Source of the DNA: Trichobilharzia szidati
Lineage: Eukaryota; Platyhelminthes; Trematoda; Strigeidida; Schistosomatidae
Length of the DNA: 64,000 bases
Direction: 5' to 3'
Assembly: GCA_944472155.2 (NCBI GenBank)
Contig: OX235279.1
Span: 142,200,920 to 142,264,919 of the forward strand
The notes beneath the pieces are model-generated. The model saw only the letters and a program-made list of their open reading frames with translations. It searched no databases and had not been told where the DNA came from. A program made the position numbers and the translations under genes. This document shows positions 63,301 through 63,571 of this stretch, one piece after another (the first letter of the stretch is position 1; every line of letters begins with the position of its first letter).

Positions 63301-63550
63301 GGTGCTTATCAATGTCGTGAAAATGAAAGATGTGTAAATATACCGGGCAGTTTTCGCTGTCAGCCTGCATGCCCTCCAGGATATCGTGCAATTGGTAGTC
63401 CTGAATCAAATATTGTTGAATGCGTGGACATAGATGAATGTGCAATTGGCACATTCCAATGCCCCAATGGAGCGAGATGTATTAACGAACCAGGAACGTA
63501 TAGTTGTCGGTGTCCAAATGGTCAAGAAGCTGGAAATCAGGGATGCGATA
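9074..63550 (+). CDS. HMCN1: hemicentin-like extracellular matrix protein, 33 internal exons, both ends missing
   Basis: Thirty-three exons with GT..AG borders and matching phases give one uninterrupted frame of 2210 codons. Approximate order in the partial protein: 14 I-set Ig domains (residues 1-1335), six TSP1 domains (1336-1711), a nidogen G2F barrel (1712-1989) and five EGF-CA domains (1990-2210). Hemicentins (C. elegans HIM-4, vertebrate HMCN1/2) are secreted matrix proteins that organise cell-to-basement-membrane contacts; six TSP1 repeats followed by G2F and EGF is the HMCN1 arrangement. That the fluke protein acts in the same way is inference. Not seen in the window: signal peptide, N-terminal vWA domain, earlier Ig domains, fibulin-type C-terminus. 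All introns between Ig domains are phase 1. Peroxidasin, papilin and fibulin were considered, but none combines this Ig array with TSP1, G2F and EGF. The exons are listed one by one below; the span includes introns. Confidence 0.93.
9350..11049. other. intron 1, main part, nothing recognised
   Basis: Low-complexity AT-rich sequence; the 65-codon frame at 10201 has no motif or splice support. Confidence 0.5.
11050..11178 (+). mobile_element. SINE A (Sm-alpha-like), 5'-truncated copy
   Basis: Starts at the Pol III B box (GGTACGAACCCC) and runs through the hammerhead-like core to the family 3' end ATGATGAAATCCTGTA. It lies in intron 1 in the gene's orientation. Confidence 0.8.
11060..11125 (+). 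ncRNA. hammerhead-like ribozyme core inside SINE A
   Basis: CTGATGA at 11075, a stem II candidate (GCCCC..AGGAC, imperfect) and CGAAAC at 11099, then the self-complementary CAGCTG and GTC. The Sm-alpha family of schistosomes is known to carry hammerhead ribozymes. Here three bases intervene between the CTGATGA box and stem II, so activity is uncertain. Confidence 0.5.
11245..11398 (+). CDS. HMCN1: hemicentin exon 2: Ig domain 2, N-terminal part
   Basis: The acceptor is TTTGTAG and the donor is GTGAGT; the exon enters in phase 1 and leaves in phase 2. It encodes the A to C strands: LLECLVSG with the first Cys and VKIEWFKDG with the core Trp. The domain is completed by the exon at 12564. Confidence 0.92.
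11692..11905 (-). mobile_element. SINE B, old degenerate copy
   Basis: Reads on the minus strand as a tRNA-like head (GGACTCGATCCCCGGCC, GCGTGGG end) and tail 1 (CTTGAAGCCCTATGTT). The D-arm side is diverged. It lies in intron 2, opposite to the gene. Confidence 0.7.
11906..12563. other. rest of intron 2, nothing recognised
   Basis: No repeat family or coding motif seen; ends in the acceptor at 12564. Confidence 0.5.
12564..12694 (+). CDS. HMCN1: hemicentin exon 3: Ig domain 2, C-terminal part
   Basis: It joins exon 2 through a split Arg codon (AG plus A). It carries the E to G strands, with [18 protein letters not shown] supplying the second Cys. The donor is GTAGAT, a weaker match; the phase out is 1. 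The downstream reading continues open only by chance. Confidence 0.9.
12695..13379. other. first part of intron 3, nothing recognised
   Basis: AT-rich, no supported feature. Confidence 0.5.
13380..13700. repeat. repeat C, rearranged copy with its halves in opposite orientation
   Basis: 13380-13480 matches 15330-15450 in direct orientation (GATGGTGAGCCA, GACCACATTG). 13540-13690 matches 15170-15310 as reverse complement (CAGTCAGAGAC, TATTC.GG core). The element seems to have been broken and partly inverted. Family unidentified. Confidence 0.6.
13701..14458. other. second part of intron 3, nothing recognised
   Basis: AT-rich; ends in the acceptor at 14459. Confidence 0.5.
14459..14679 (+). 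CDS. HMCN1: hemicentin exon 4: Ig domain 3, N-terminal part, core Trp replaced
   Basis: The acceptor is ACTTTTAG and the donor GTAATT; phases are 1 in and 0 out. The first Cys lies in [13 protein letters not shown]. Where an I-set domain normally has Trp, this one reads KVHFSRTSE, so Phe replaces the core Trp. The C' to E segment is long (about 30 residues before the intron). No stop or frameshift is present. Confidence 0.88.
14680..15114. other. first part of intron 4, nothing recognised
   Basis: AT-rich, no supported feature. Confidence 0.5.
15115..15465 (+). repeat. repeat C, most complete copy
   Basis: About 350 bp starting GAGGCAGTCGGCAGGAA and passing through GCAGTCAGAGACGTTAAC and ACGGTGAGCCACC. 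It is related to 13380-13700 and to 48535-48745. No coding potential is evident; the family is not known to me. Confidence 0.65.
15470..16640 (+). mobile_element. RTE/SR2-like LINE fragment with internal deletion
   Basis: Reads with frameshifts and stops as the region before the reverse transcriptase and then [13 protein letters not shown], the motif A core [15 protein letters not shown], and [15 protein letters not shown]. At about 16475 it jumps directly to the C-terminal [15 protein letters not shown] segment. The catalytic F/YADD motif is therefore deleted. It ends with GCTGAAGCCCTATATTCC and an (AAT)n tail. Dead copy in intron 4, same strand as the gene. Confidence 0.85.
16925..17039 (+). 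CDS. HMCN1: hemicentin exon 5: Ig domain 3, C-terminal part
   Basis: The acceptor is AATTTTAG and the donor is GTAAGT; phases are 0 in and 1 out. It encodes the E to G strands with [15 protein letters not shown] giving the second Cys. The preceding 2.2-kb intron carries an RTE-like LINE fragment and a dispersed repeat. Confidence 0.92.
17294..17696 (+). mobile_element. Penelope-like element 3' end, plus-strand arm of hairpin
   Basis: Encodes the C-terminal GIY-YIG endonuclease region of a PLE ([34 protein letters not shown]) and a 3' UTR. It is near-identical to the inverted copy 17703-18105, with a 6-nt centre at 17697-17702. Confidence 0.85.
17703..18527 (-). mobile_element. Penelope-like element, 5'-truncated minus-strand copy, tail-to-tail with the previous one
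   Basis: Read on the minus strand: [40 protein letters not shown] (the GIY-YIG-type core), [13 protein letters not shown] and the same 3' UTR. A TGA interrupts the frame just before ACRASYIG, probably replacing a Cys codon. The last 403 bp pair with 17294-17696. Confidence 0.85.
18528..19029. other. rest of intron 5, nothing recognised
   Basis: Ends in the acceptor at 19030; no supported feature. Confidence 0.5.
19030..19314 (+). CDS. HMCN1: hemicentin exon 6: Ig domain 4 (single exon)
   Basis: The acceptor is GTTTTACAG and the donor is GTGAGT; phase 1 at both ends. It encodes a full Ig domain: [10 protein letters not shown] (first Cys), IKWERNN (core Trp) and [14 protein letters not shown] (second Cys). 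The ATG at 18948 lies in the intron and is not the start. Confidence 0.93.
19315..19746. other. first part of intron 6, nothing recognised
   Basis: No repeat family recognised. Confidence 0.5.
19758..20570 (-). mobile_element. 5'-truncated non-LTR retrotransposon, young insertion with perfect TSD
   Basis: The minus strand is open from 20570 to 19769 and gives the RT end and C-terminus: [14 protein letters not shown] (catalytic FADD), [38 protein letters not shown] and [13 protein letters not shown], then a stop. A (TGA)n tail lies at its 3' end. An 11-bp direct repeat GGTTAAAGCCT flanks it (19747-19757 and 20571-20581). It differs from the SR2-like LINE in this window; the clade was not determined. 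Confidence 0.92.
20582..21089. other. intron 6 segment, nothing firm
   Basis: The end (about 20985-21015) resembles the extreme 3' segment of the SINE A copy that follows (ACGATATCAGTCTGTGG), perhaps a relic. Confidence 0.4.
21090..21405 (+). mobile_element. SINE A (Sm-alpha-like), near full-length but diverged
   Basis: Covers the 5' region (GAGAAGTAGTAACCAGTG), the A box area (CCCAGTGACTGGATGG), the B box (GGTTCCAACCC) and the 3' half. The hammerhead boxes are damaged (CCGATGA, GATGAAAC). Confidence 0.75.
21643..21877 (-). mobile_element. SINE B with tail 1
   Basis: On the minus strand: GCGTCGGTGGCATAGCGG head, B box GGTTCGATCCCC, then the tail ending CTTGAAGCCCTATGTTCCAC. Possible imperfect 10-bp TSD (CTTCTCCACT / CTTCTCAACT) at the borders. 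Confidence 0.85.
21878..22199. other. intron 6 segment, nothing recognised
   Basis: Short GT microsatellite near 22055; no other feature. Confidence 0.5.
22200..23505 (-). mobile_element. Penelope-like element, RT domain and linker, decayed
   Basis: Minus strand, several frames: [14 protein letters not shown] (RT motif A), [18 protein letters not shown] (motif B), [13 protein letters not shown] (YxDD catalytic motif with E for V), then [21 protein letters not shown], the linker before GIY-YIG. Frameshifts and stops make it non-functional. Confidence 0.85.
23512..23783 (+). mobile_element. SINE A (Sm-alpha-like), well preserved
   Basis: GGTCGCGCTATGTCGTGAAT 5' part, A box CAGTGGCTTAATGG, B box GACTCGAACCCC, hammerhead-like core, and 3' end ATGATGAAATCCTGTAACC plus a CAATCAACCAAATCC extension shared with the 32-kb copy. 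It ends about 100 bp before exon 7. Confidence 0.88.
23640..23705 (+). ncRNA. hammerhead-like ribozyme core inside SINE A
   Basis: CTGATGA at 23653, stem II AGTCC/AGGAC, CGAAAC at 23677, then ATGTGTCC. The stem III candidate is CATG here instead of CAGCTG. Three extra bases precede stem II. Confidence 0.5.
23884..24198 (+). CDS. HMCN1: hemicentin exon 7: Ig domain 5 (single exon, long C'-E loop)
   Basis: The acceptor is CTCATCAG and the donor is GTTAGT; phase 1 at both ends. Its 105 codons make it the longest single-exon Ig domain here. The first Cys is in [13 protein letters not shown], the Trp in RFAWFKKD, and the second Cys in [15 protein letters not shown] Pro/Tyr/His-rich stretch of about 20 residues between the C' and E strands accounts for the extra length. 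Confidence 0.92.
24199..24724. other. first part of intron 7, nothing recognised
   Basis: AT-rich with short TG and AT simple repeats near 24580-24640. Confidence 0.5.
24725..25715 (+). mobile_element. RTE/SR2-like LINE, 3' part
   Basis: [19 protein letters not shown], then [14 protein letters not shown] (an FADD-like motif changed to FAGD), the TNKLAEEA region and the [16 protein letters not shown]-terminal segment, broken by stops and frameshifts. The 3' end is TGAAGCCTTATGTTTTACTC followed by an AAT-rich tail. Intron 7, same strand as the gene. Confidence 0.85.
25890..26002 (+). mobile_element. SINE A fragment, middle part
   Basis: GTCCCAATGGGTGAATGGTC through AGAAGGTCCTGG and a mutated B box (TTTCTAACCCAG); the 3' half is missing. 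Confidence 0.6.
26177..26473 (+). CDS. HMCN1: hemicentin exon 8: Ig domain 6 (single exon)
   Basis: The acceptor is GTTAACAG and the donor is GTAGGT; phase 1 at both ends. It encodes a full Ig domain: [11 protein letters not shown] (first Cys), [11 protein letters not shown] (Trp) and [15 protein letters not shown] (second Cys). NQT is a potential N-glycosylation site. Confidence 0.93.
26474..27399. other. first part of intron 8 with two short relics
   Basis: 26830-26945 resembles 59030-59140 (GACTTCAATTTGAAGTGAGC-like), probably PLE-derived. 26998-27065 matches the core of repeat F. The rest is unrecognised. Confidence 0.45.
27400..27644 (-). mobile_element. Penelope-like element GIY-YIG region, second subfamily
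   Basis: Minus strand: [34 protein letters not shown], then after a stop [17 protein letters not shown]. This aligns with the PLE C-terminus at 17.3 kb but is clearly diverged, so more than one PLE lineage is present. Confidence 0.8.
27645..28101. other. end of intron 8; part of a low-copy repeat
   Basis: 27960-28000 resembles 38135-38180 (GTGTGTTATAT.AAATAAA). Otherwise unrecognised. Confidence 0.4.
28102..28395 (+). CDS. HMCN1: hemicentin exon 9: Ig domain 7 (single exon)
   Basis: The acceptor is TTTTCTTCAG and the donor is GTAAGT; phase 1 at both ends. It encodes a full Ig domain with [24 protein letters not shown] and [18 protein letters not shown] after the second Cys is a potential N-glycosylation site. 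Confidence 0.93.
28396..28911. other. first part of intron 9, nothing recognised
   Basis: AT-rich, no supported feature. Confidence 0.5.
28912..29140 (+). mobile_element. SINE A (Sm-alpha-like)
   Basis: GTCGTGAATTGGCAGAAGTC start, A box CAGCGGCTGAATGG, degraded B box, and a hammerhead-like region with CGGATGA and CGAAAC. Intron 9, same strand as the gene. Confidence 0.8.
29365..29521 (+). CDS. HMCN1: hemicentin exon 10: Ig domain 8, N-terminal part
   Basis: The acceptor is ATAATTTTAG and the donor is GTGAGA; phases are 1 in and 2 out. It encodes the A to D strands with [13 protein letters not shown] (first Cys) and LEWFRETGG (Trp). The residue across the upstream junction is Met (A plus TG). 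Confidence 0.91.
29522..30107. other. first part of intron 10, nothing recognised
   Basis: No supported feature. Confidence 0.5.
30108..30190 (-). mobile_element. SINE B tail 1 fragment
   Basis: Only the 3' tail (reverse of CTTCAAAGC...GCCCTACGTTCCACTGGG) is present, without the tRNA head; 5'-truncated. Confidence 0.65.
30191..30898. other. rest of intron 10, nothing recognised
   Basis: No supported feature. Confidence 0.5.
30899..31011 (+). CDS. HMCN1: hemicentin exon 11: Ig domain 8, C-terminal part
   Basis: The acceptor is CCTTTTGTAG and the donor is GTAAGC; phases are 2 in and 1 out. It encodes the E to G strands with [17 protein letters not shown] giving the second Cys. NKIS follows but is not an N-glycosylation sequon. 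Confidence 0.91.
31012..31694. other. first part of intron 11, nothing recognised
   Basis: No supported feature. Confidence 0.5.
31695..31974 (-). mobile_element. SINE A (Sm-alpha-like), minus strand, near full-length
   Basis: Reverse complement of the family from the 3' end (TGACATCACTTAGAGAACC) to the 5' part (CGACATAGCGCGACTACTAG). The hammerhead stem II is mutated. It lies head-to-head with the next copy. Confidence 0.85.
31975..32190 (+). mobile_element. SINE A (Sm-alpha-like), plus strand
   Basis: CTCCCAGTGGCTTCATGG A box region, B box GGTTCGAACCC, hammerhead-like core, and the family 3' end with CCAATCAATCAAATCCC. It abuts the inverted copy before it. Confidence 0.88.
32055..32115 (+). 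ncRNA. hammerhead-like ribozyme core inside SINE A
   Basis: CTGATGA at 32065, stem II GTCCC/GGGAC fully paired, CGAAAC at 32089, then CAGCTG and GTCC. It has the best-paired stem II of the copies here, still with three extra bases (GGA) before it. Confidence 0.55.
32191..32894. other. rest of intron 11, nothing recognised
   Basis: AT-rich; ends in the acceptor at 32895. Confidence 0.5.
32895..33067 (+). CDS. HMCN1: hemicentin exon 12: Ig domain 9, N-terminal part
   Basis: The acceptor is CTTCAATTAAG and the donor is GTAAGT; phases are 1 in and 0 out. It encodes VLLPCRTSG (first Cys) and IQWLLPSGQ (Trp). No long overlapping ORF marks this exon; it was found from the splice signals and the Ig motif. 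Confidence 0.88.
33309..33531 (-). mobile_element. SINE B with tail 1, with TSD
   Basis: Minus strand: head ending in GGTTCGATCCCCGGCCGACGC, then the tail to GAAGCCCTATGTTCCACTGG. AAAGAACT flanks both sides (33301-33308 and 33532-33539), a likely target-site duplication. Confidence 0.88.
33540..34314. other. rest of intron 12, nothing recognised
   Basis: A 128-codon minus-strand frame (33664-34050) is present but has no motif, no splice support and no repeat match. Confidence 0.45.
34315..34420 (+). CDS. HMCN1: hemicentin exon 13: Ig domain 9, C-terminal part
   Basis: The acceptor is TATTCTTCAG and the donor is GTAAGT; phases are 0 in and 1 out. It encodes [20 protein letters not shown] with the second Cys, then the G strand. 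Confidence 0.9.
34450..34542 (-). mobile_element. SINE A 3' fragment, minus strand
   Basis: The reverse complement reads AAACTGGGACAAAACAGATG and then the family 3' part; diverged. Confidence 0.6.
34543..35210. other. rest of intron 13, nothing recognised
   Basis: Ends in a T-rich acceptor tract at 35210. Confidence 0.5.
35211..35406 (+). CDS. HMCN1: hemicentin exon 14: Ig domain 10, N-terminal part
   Basis: The acceptor is TTCCTTTTTAG and the donor is GTAAGG; phases are 1 in and 2 out. It encodes [14 protein letters not shown] (first Cys), LIWERDG (Trp) and the E strand GLFIFNSL before the intron. Confidence 0.91.
35407..36348. other. intron 14, nothing recognised
   Basis: Short GTT/GCT simple repeat near 35920; otherwise no supported feature. 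Confidence 0.5.
36349..36431 (+). CDS. HMCN1: hemicentin exon 15: Ig domain 10, C-terminal part
   Basis: The acceptor is AATTAAG, with a weak pyrimidine tract further up, and the donor is GTAAGT; phases are 2 in and 1 out. It encodes [18 protein letters not shown]. The usual tyrosine before the second Cys is replaced by Leu (GELTC). Confidence 0.88.
36655..36965 (+). repeat. repeat D copy 1
   Basis: Shares ordered blocks with 38928-39130: TCAAGGAA..TA..CCTAAG, CGAAGACRCTC.GAA, and TCGTATTCTT-like / CGTCTTCTTCGAACTTG. Unidentified family; two diverged copies in introns 15 and 17. Confidence 0.5.
37545..37735 (+). CDS. HMCN1: hemicentin exon 16: Ig domain 11, N-terminal part
   Basis: The acceptor is CTTTTTATAG and the donor is GTAAGT; phases are 1 in and 0 out. 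It encodes [13 protein letters not shown] (first Cys), [11 protein letters not shown] (Trp) and the E strand up to TIHDLK. Confidence 0.91.
37736..38668. other. intron 16, nothing firm
   Basis: 38135-38180 resembles 27960-28000; otherwise nothing recognised. Confidence 0.45.
38669..38753 (+). CDS. HMCN1: hemicentin exon 17: Ig domain 11, C-terminal part
   Basis: The acceptor is CATAAATAG behind a T-rich tract and the donor is GTAAGT; phases are 0 in and 1 out. It encodes [15 protein letters not shown] with the second Cys, then FLTIF as the G strand. Confidence 0.89.
38928..39130 (+). repeat. repeat D copy 2
   Basis: Diverged, shorter copy of 36655-36965 in the same orientation. Confidence 0.5.
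39276..39410 (+). CDS. HMCN1: hemicentin exon 18: Ig domain 12, N-terminal part
   Basis: The acceptor is TTAATTATAG and the donor is GTGAGT; phase 1 at both ends. It encodes [13 protein letters not shown] (first Cys) and [11 protein letters not shown] (Trp). It is the only Ig domain here whose internal intron is phase 1. NQTT is a potential N-glycosylation site. Confidence 0.9.
39411..40699. other. intron 18, possible SINE A relic near 39940-40005
   Basis: CGTTTCGGACTAGGATAAAG followed by GATGTCCAATACTG resembles the SINE A segment after the hammerhead core. The rest is unrecognised. Confidence 0.4.
40700..40831 (+). CDS. HMCN1: hemicentin exon 19: Ig domain 12, C-terminal part
   Basis: The acceptor is TTTTAAACAG and the donor is GTAAGT; phase 1 at both ends. 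It encodes [17 protein letters not shown] with the second Cys and the G strand FELKVK. Confidence 0.91.
40832..41278. other. intron 19, nothing recognised
   Basis: No supported feature. Confidence 0.5.
41279..41466 (+). CDS. HMCN1: hemicentin exon 20: Ig domain 13, N-terminal part
   Basis: The acceptor is CTCCTTTTCAG and the donor is GTTAGT; phases are 1 in and 0 out. It encodes [13 protein letters not shown] (first Cys), [11 protein letters not shown] (Trp) and the E strand SLVIKMAK. The B-C loop is shorter than in the neighbouring domains and lacks the usual Pro-x-Pro. Confidence 0.91.
41713..41895 (+). mobile_element. SINE B with tail 2
   Basis: tRNA-like head (GCGTCGGTGGCACAGTG, B box GGTTCGATCCCC, CCGACGCAC) followed by a different body from tail 1: ACCTGATATCTATGGTCG through GAAAATTCCATACTTG and an A-rich end. 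Tail 2 copies also lie at 55577 and 59945. Confidence 0.85.
41896..42656. other. rest of intron 20, possible old SINE A relic (42280-42420, minus)
   Basis: TAACTTCTGTCATTTCGCGA and GATGAGTAT blocks resemble the reversed SINE A 5' part. Weak. Confidence 0.35.
42657..42738 (+). CDS. HMCN1: hemicentin exon 21: Ig domain 13, C-terminal part
   Basis: The acceptor is CTTTTTTATAG and the donor is GTAAGC; phases are 0 in and 1 out. It encodes [18 protein letters not shown] with the second Cys. It is followed by the longest intron between Ig exons apart from intron 6. Confidence 0.9.
42739..43267. other. first part of intron 21, nothing recognised
   Basis: No supported feature. Confidence 0.5.
43268..43497 (+). 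mobile_element. SINE B, diverged copy with tail 1
   Basis: Head with GTCGGTGATGCAATAATAAA, B box GGTTCGATG, and tail ending CTTGAAGCCTCATGTTTCAC then TCGGAACGCGAAGG. This last part is closer to the LINE 3' end than in other SINE B copies. Confidence 0.75.
43750..44215 (-). mobile_element. RTE/SR2-like LINE, endonuclease N-terminal fragment
   Basis: Minus strand: [32 protein letters not shown] (endonuclease E-x-R-W region), then after a frameshift [18 protein letters not shown] and [10 protein letters not shown]. This is the start of the AP-endonuclease domain; RT is absent, so the fragment is 3'-truncated or rearranged. Confidence 0.85.
44216..44905. other. intron 21 segment, nothing recognised
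   Basis: No supported feature. Confidence 0.5.
44906..45132 (+). mobile_element. SINE B, diverged copy with tail 1
   Basis: Head GAGTCGGTGGCTCAGAGA, B box GGTTCGATCTCCGGCCGACTC, and tail ending AGGCCTCAAGTTCCACTCGG. Acceptor-stem complementarity is kept (GAGTCGG / CCGACTC) although the bases differ from other copies. Confidence 0.8.
45133..45686. other. end of intron 21, nothing recognised
   Basis: Ends in the acceptor at 45687. Confidence 0.5.
45687..45858 (+). CDS. HMCN1: hemicentin exon 22: Ig domain 14 (last Ig), N-terminal part
   Basis: The acceptor is TTTCATTTCCCAG and the donor is GTAAGT; phases are 1 in and 2 out. It encodes [13 protein letters not shown] (first Cys) and ITWYKDKQL (Trp). 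NMT is a potential N-glycosylation site. Confidence 0.91.
45859..46264. other. first part of intron 22, nothing recognised
   Basis: No supported feature. Confidence 0.5.
46265..47135 (+). mobile_element. RTE/SR2-like LINE, 3' part, frameshifted
   Basis: Starts after the FADD region ([19 protein letters not shown]), then [14 protein letters not shown], [17 protein letters not shown] and [14 protein letters not shown], down to a 3' end with GAAGCCCTATTTTCAACTCG and (AAT)n. Close relative of 24725-25715 and 51600-52215. Confidence 0.85.
47533..47769 (+). mobile_element. SINE B with tail 1, intact, with 10-bp TSD
   Basis: GATTGAATAG flanks both ends (47523-47532 and 47770-47779). The head is TGCGTCGGTGGCATAGCGG, the tail ends CTTGAAGCCCTATGTTCCAC, and there is a short A tract. 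This is the best full-length example of the family in the window. Confidence 0.93.
47780..48102. other. end of intron 22, nothing recognised
   Basis: Ends in the acceptor at 48103. Confidence 0.5.
48103..48276 (+). CDS. HMCN1: hemicentin exon 23: end of Ig 14 fused to start of TSP1 domain 1
   Basis: The acceptor is CAAATTTTAG and the donor is GTAGAT; phase 2 at both ends. The first half ends the Ig array ([17 protein letters not shown]). The second half begins the first TSP1 repeat with [18 protein letters not shown]. The Trp-x-x-Trp series is the usual C-mannosylation site in TSP1 repeats. The Ig-to-TSP1 boundary lies inside this exon with no intron between the two domain types. Confidence 0.92.
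48535..48745 (+). repeat. repeat C, third copy
   Basis: GGAGGCAGTCGATAGGAAAC, GTAGCCAGAGATGTTACCAC and GTCTAGTCATAGGTCC match 15115-15465 in order. Intron 23. Confidence 0.6.
48746..49569. other. rest of intron 23, nothing recognised
   Basis: No supported feature. Confidence 0.5.
49570..49783 (+). CDS. HMCN1: hemicentin exon 24: TSP1 domain 1 end, TSP1 domain 2 start
   Basis: The acceptor is TTTATTAG and the donor is GTGAGT; phases are 2 in and 0 out. It completes TSP1-1 ([13 protein letters not shown], then two Cys ending SFCP) and begins TSP1-2 with [33 protein letters not shown]. Confidence 0.92.
49784..50730. other. intron 24, nothing recognised
   Basis: Short TAA-type simple repeat near 50125; no repeat family seen. 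Confidence 0.5.
50731..50931 (+). CDS. HMCN1: hemicentin exon 25: TSP1 domain 2 end, TSP1 domain 3 start
   Basis: The acceptor is CTTTTATTCAG and the donor is GTAAGT; phase 0 at both ends. It completes TSP1-2 ([19 protein letters not shown]) and begins TSP1-3 with [19 protein letters not shown]. The WSP repeat is encoded by a 9-base tandem repeat. Confidence 0.92.
51234..51438 (+). CDS. HMCN1: hemicentin exon 26: TSP1 domain 3 end, TSP1 domain 4 complete
   Basis: The acceptor is TTTCGATTCCAG and the donor is GTAGGT; phases are 0 in and 1 out. It completes TSP1-3 ([10 protein letters not shown]) and holds all of TSP1-4: [30 protein letters not shown] and the closing ECQSEACPS. The intron before it is only 302 bp. 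Confidence 0.92.
51600..52215 (+). mobile_element. RTE/SR2-like LINE, short 3' copy
   Basis: Begins at [12 protein letters not shown] and includes [11 protein letters not shown] (frameshifted). The 3' end at 52164-52183 is TTGAAGCCCTATGTTCCACT, identical to the SINE B tail, followed by an (AAT)n tail. Intron 26. Confidence 0.85.
52216..52769. other. intron 26 segment, nothing recognised
   Basis: No supported feature. Confidence 0.5.
52770..53000 (-). mobile_element. SINE A, minus strand, diverged
   Basis: The reverse complement shows AAACTAGGATGAAACAGCTG and a family-like 5' end (GACAAATACTCTCTG). The middle with the B box is partly lost. Confidence 0.65.
53430..53640 (-). mobile_element. 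SINE B, old copy, minus strand
   Basis: Reversed tail 1 (TTCAAGATTCAGGCCTTGAA region) and a decayed tRNA head (GTCGGTAGGGAATCAGACCC). Confidence 0.55.
53895..54210 (-). mobile_element. SINE A, minus strand, near full-length but diverged
   Basis: From the reversed 3' end (CATCAGTTAATGAACCATTA) to the 5' part (GATGAGTATTTGTCTTCATA). Intron 26, about 120 bp before exon 27. Confidence 0.65.
54327..54764 (+). CDS. HMCN1: hemicentin exon 27: TSP1 domains 5 and 6
   Basis: The acceptor is CTTAATTACAG and the donor is GTAAGT; phase 1 at both ends. At 146 codons this is the longest exon. TSP1-5 is canonical ([18 protein letters not shown]). TSP1-6 starts [18 protein letters not shown], so it lacks the TCGxG signature and carries about 25 extra residues before its closing cysteines. 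Both repeats share one exon without an intron. Confidence 0.92.
54765..55576. other. first part of intron 27, nothing recognised
   Basis: No supported feature. Confidence 0.5.
55577..55745 (+). mobile_element. SINE B with tail 2, head partly deleted
   Basis: TTGCGCCGGTCGCACAGCGG start. The B box region is deleted between CATGCACATGG and GACGACGCAAAC. Then comes tail 2 (CCTGATATCAATGGTCGACC). Confidence 0.8.
55938..56164 (+). CDS. HMCN1: hemicentin exon 28: nidogen G2F domain, part 1
   Basis: The acceptor is GTATACAG and the donor is GTAAGT; phases are 1 in and 0 out. It starts [19 protein letters not shown], the typical opening of the hemicentin/nidogen G2F beta-barrel. In nidogen this domain binds perlecan and collagen IV; the ligand here is unknown. 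Confidence 0.9.
56165..56701. other. intron 28, nothing recognised
   Basis: No supported feature. Confidence 0.5.
56702..56990 (+). CDS. HMCN1: hemicentin exon 29: nidogen G2F domain, part 2
   Basis: The acceptor is AATTTCATAG and the donor is GTAAGA; phases are 0 in and 1 out. It begins [12 protein letters not shown] and contains EFADG-like (QFADGSM) and SRTNESSG segments. Ser/Thr-rich, mostly beta-forming sequence fits the middle of the barrel. Assignment rests on its position between two clear G2F exons and on the closed frame. Confidence 0.88.
56991..57430. other. first part of intron 29, nothing recognised
   Basis: No supported feature. Confidence 0.5.
57431..58335 (-). mobile_element. 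RTE/SR2-like LINE, 3' part, minus strand
   Basis: The minus strand reads [20 protein letters not shown] (RT catalytic region with TED for ADD), [10 protein letters not shown], then decayed C-terminal sequence. The LINE 3' end is at 57431 (reversed GCCCTATGAAGCACTCGG). Intron 29, opposite to the gene. Confidence 0.85.
58336..58685. other. rest of intron 29, nothing recognised
   Basis: Ends in the acceptor at 58686. Confidence 0.5.
58686..59003 (+). CDS. HMCN1: hemicentin exon 30: nidogen G2F domain, part 3, linker to EGF
   Basis: The acceptor is TTTGTTCAG and the donor is GTAAAT; phase 1 at both ends. It encodes the end of the G2F barrel ([20 protein letters not shown], later [12 protein letters not shown]). 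A Cys-containing linker ([14 protein letters not shown]) leads to the EGF repeats. The two isolated Cys could begin an irregular EGF-like module. Confidence 0.9.
59035..59530 (-). mobile_element. Penelope-like element, RT C-terminal part
   Basis: The minus strand is open for 126 codons: [52 protein letters not shown] and [14 protein letters not shown], the region after the RT palm in PLEs. Intron 30. Confidence 0.88.
59531..59944. other. intron 30 segment, nothing recognised
   Basis: No supported feature. Confidence 0.5.
59945..60123 (-). mobile_element. SINE B with tail 2, minus strand
   Basis: The reverse complement gives GCGTCAGTGGCACAGCGG, B box GGTTCGATCCTC, then tail 2 with GAAAATTCCATACATG. 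Confidence 0.85.
60124..60529. other. end of intron 30, nothing recognised
   Basis: Ends in the acceptor at 60530. Confidence 0.5.
60530..60802 (+). CDS. HMCN1: hemicentin exon 31: EGF-CA domains 1 and 2
   Basis: The acceptor is CCTTTCACAG and the donor is GTATTA; phase 1 at both ends. Each EGF begins DIDEC, the calcium-binding signature. EGF 1 has [12 protein letters not shown], which fits the Asn-hydroxylation consensus. EGF 2 has [14 protein letters not shown] and ends in the longer fibulin-like Cys spacing. Confidence 0.93.
60803..61123. other. first part of intron 31, nothing recognised
   Basis: No supported feature. Confidence 0.5.
61124..61357 (+). mobile_element. SINE B with tail 1
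   Basis: GCGTTGGTGGCATAGCGG head, B box GGTTCGGTCC, and tail CTTGAAGCTCTATGTTCTAC then an A tract. Intron 31. Confidence 0.88.
61619..61738 (+). CDS. HMCN1: hemicentin exon 32: EGF-CA domain 3
   Basis: The acceptor is TAACCAAAAG, with a T-rich tract 15-30 bases upstream, and the donor is GTGCGT; phase 1 at both ends. It encodes a single [37 protein letters not shown]. This is the classic one-domain, 1-1 phase EGF exon. Confidence 0.93.
61905..62195 (+). mobile_element. SINE A, diverged, near full-length
   Basis: Starts GAGAGAAGTCGTTACCAG, then GATGGCATTGGTCGCTAGTG, a decayed B box (GTTCTACACTTCG), and CTACGACAAAATACATGTCC in place of the hammerhead GAAAC region. Intron 32. Confidence 0.7.
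62225..62412 (+). repeat. relic of the 8.3-kb foldback element (left arm only)
   Basis: GGGGCATTGAGTC, CCAATGAATGAAAAACAAAA, and CTATTTAATG.TCATAGCTTT match 8257-8400 in order. The right arm is absent. Confidence 0.7.
62413..63280. other. rest of intron 32, nothing recognised
   Basis: Ends in the acceptor at 63281. Confidence 0.5.
63281..63550 (+). CDS. HMCN1: hemicentin exon 33: EGF-CA domains 4 and 5; gene continues past the window
   Basis: The acceptor is TTGAATTTAG and the donor is GTGAGT; phase 1 at both ends. EGF 4 has [12 protein letters not shown] and [17 protein letters not shown] 5 has [12 protein letters not shown] and [13 protein letters not shown] good donor in phase 1 and no stop show that coding continues downstream of 64000. 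Confidence 0.93.
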
Positions 63551-63571
63551 GTGAGTTAAAGTGTTTTATTA

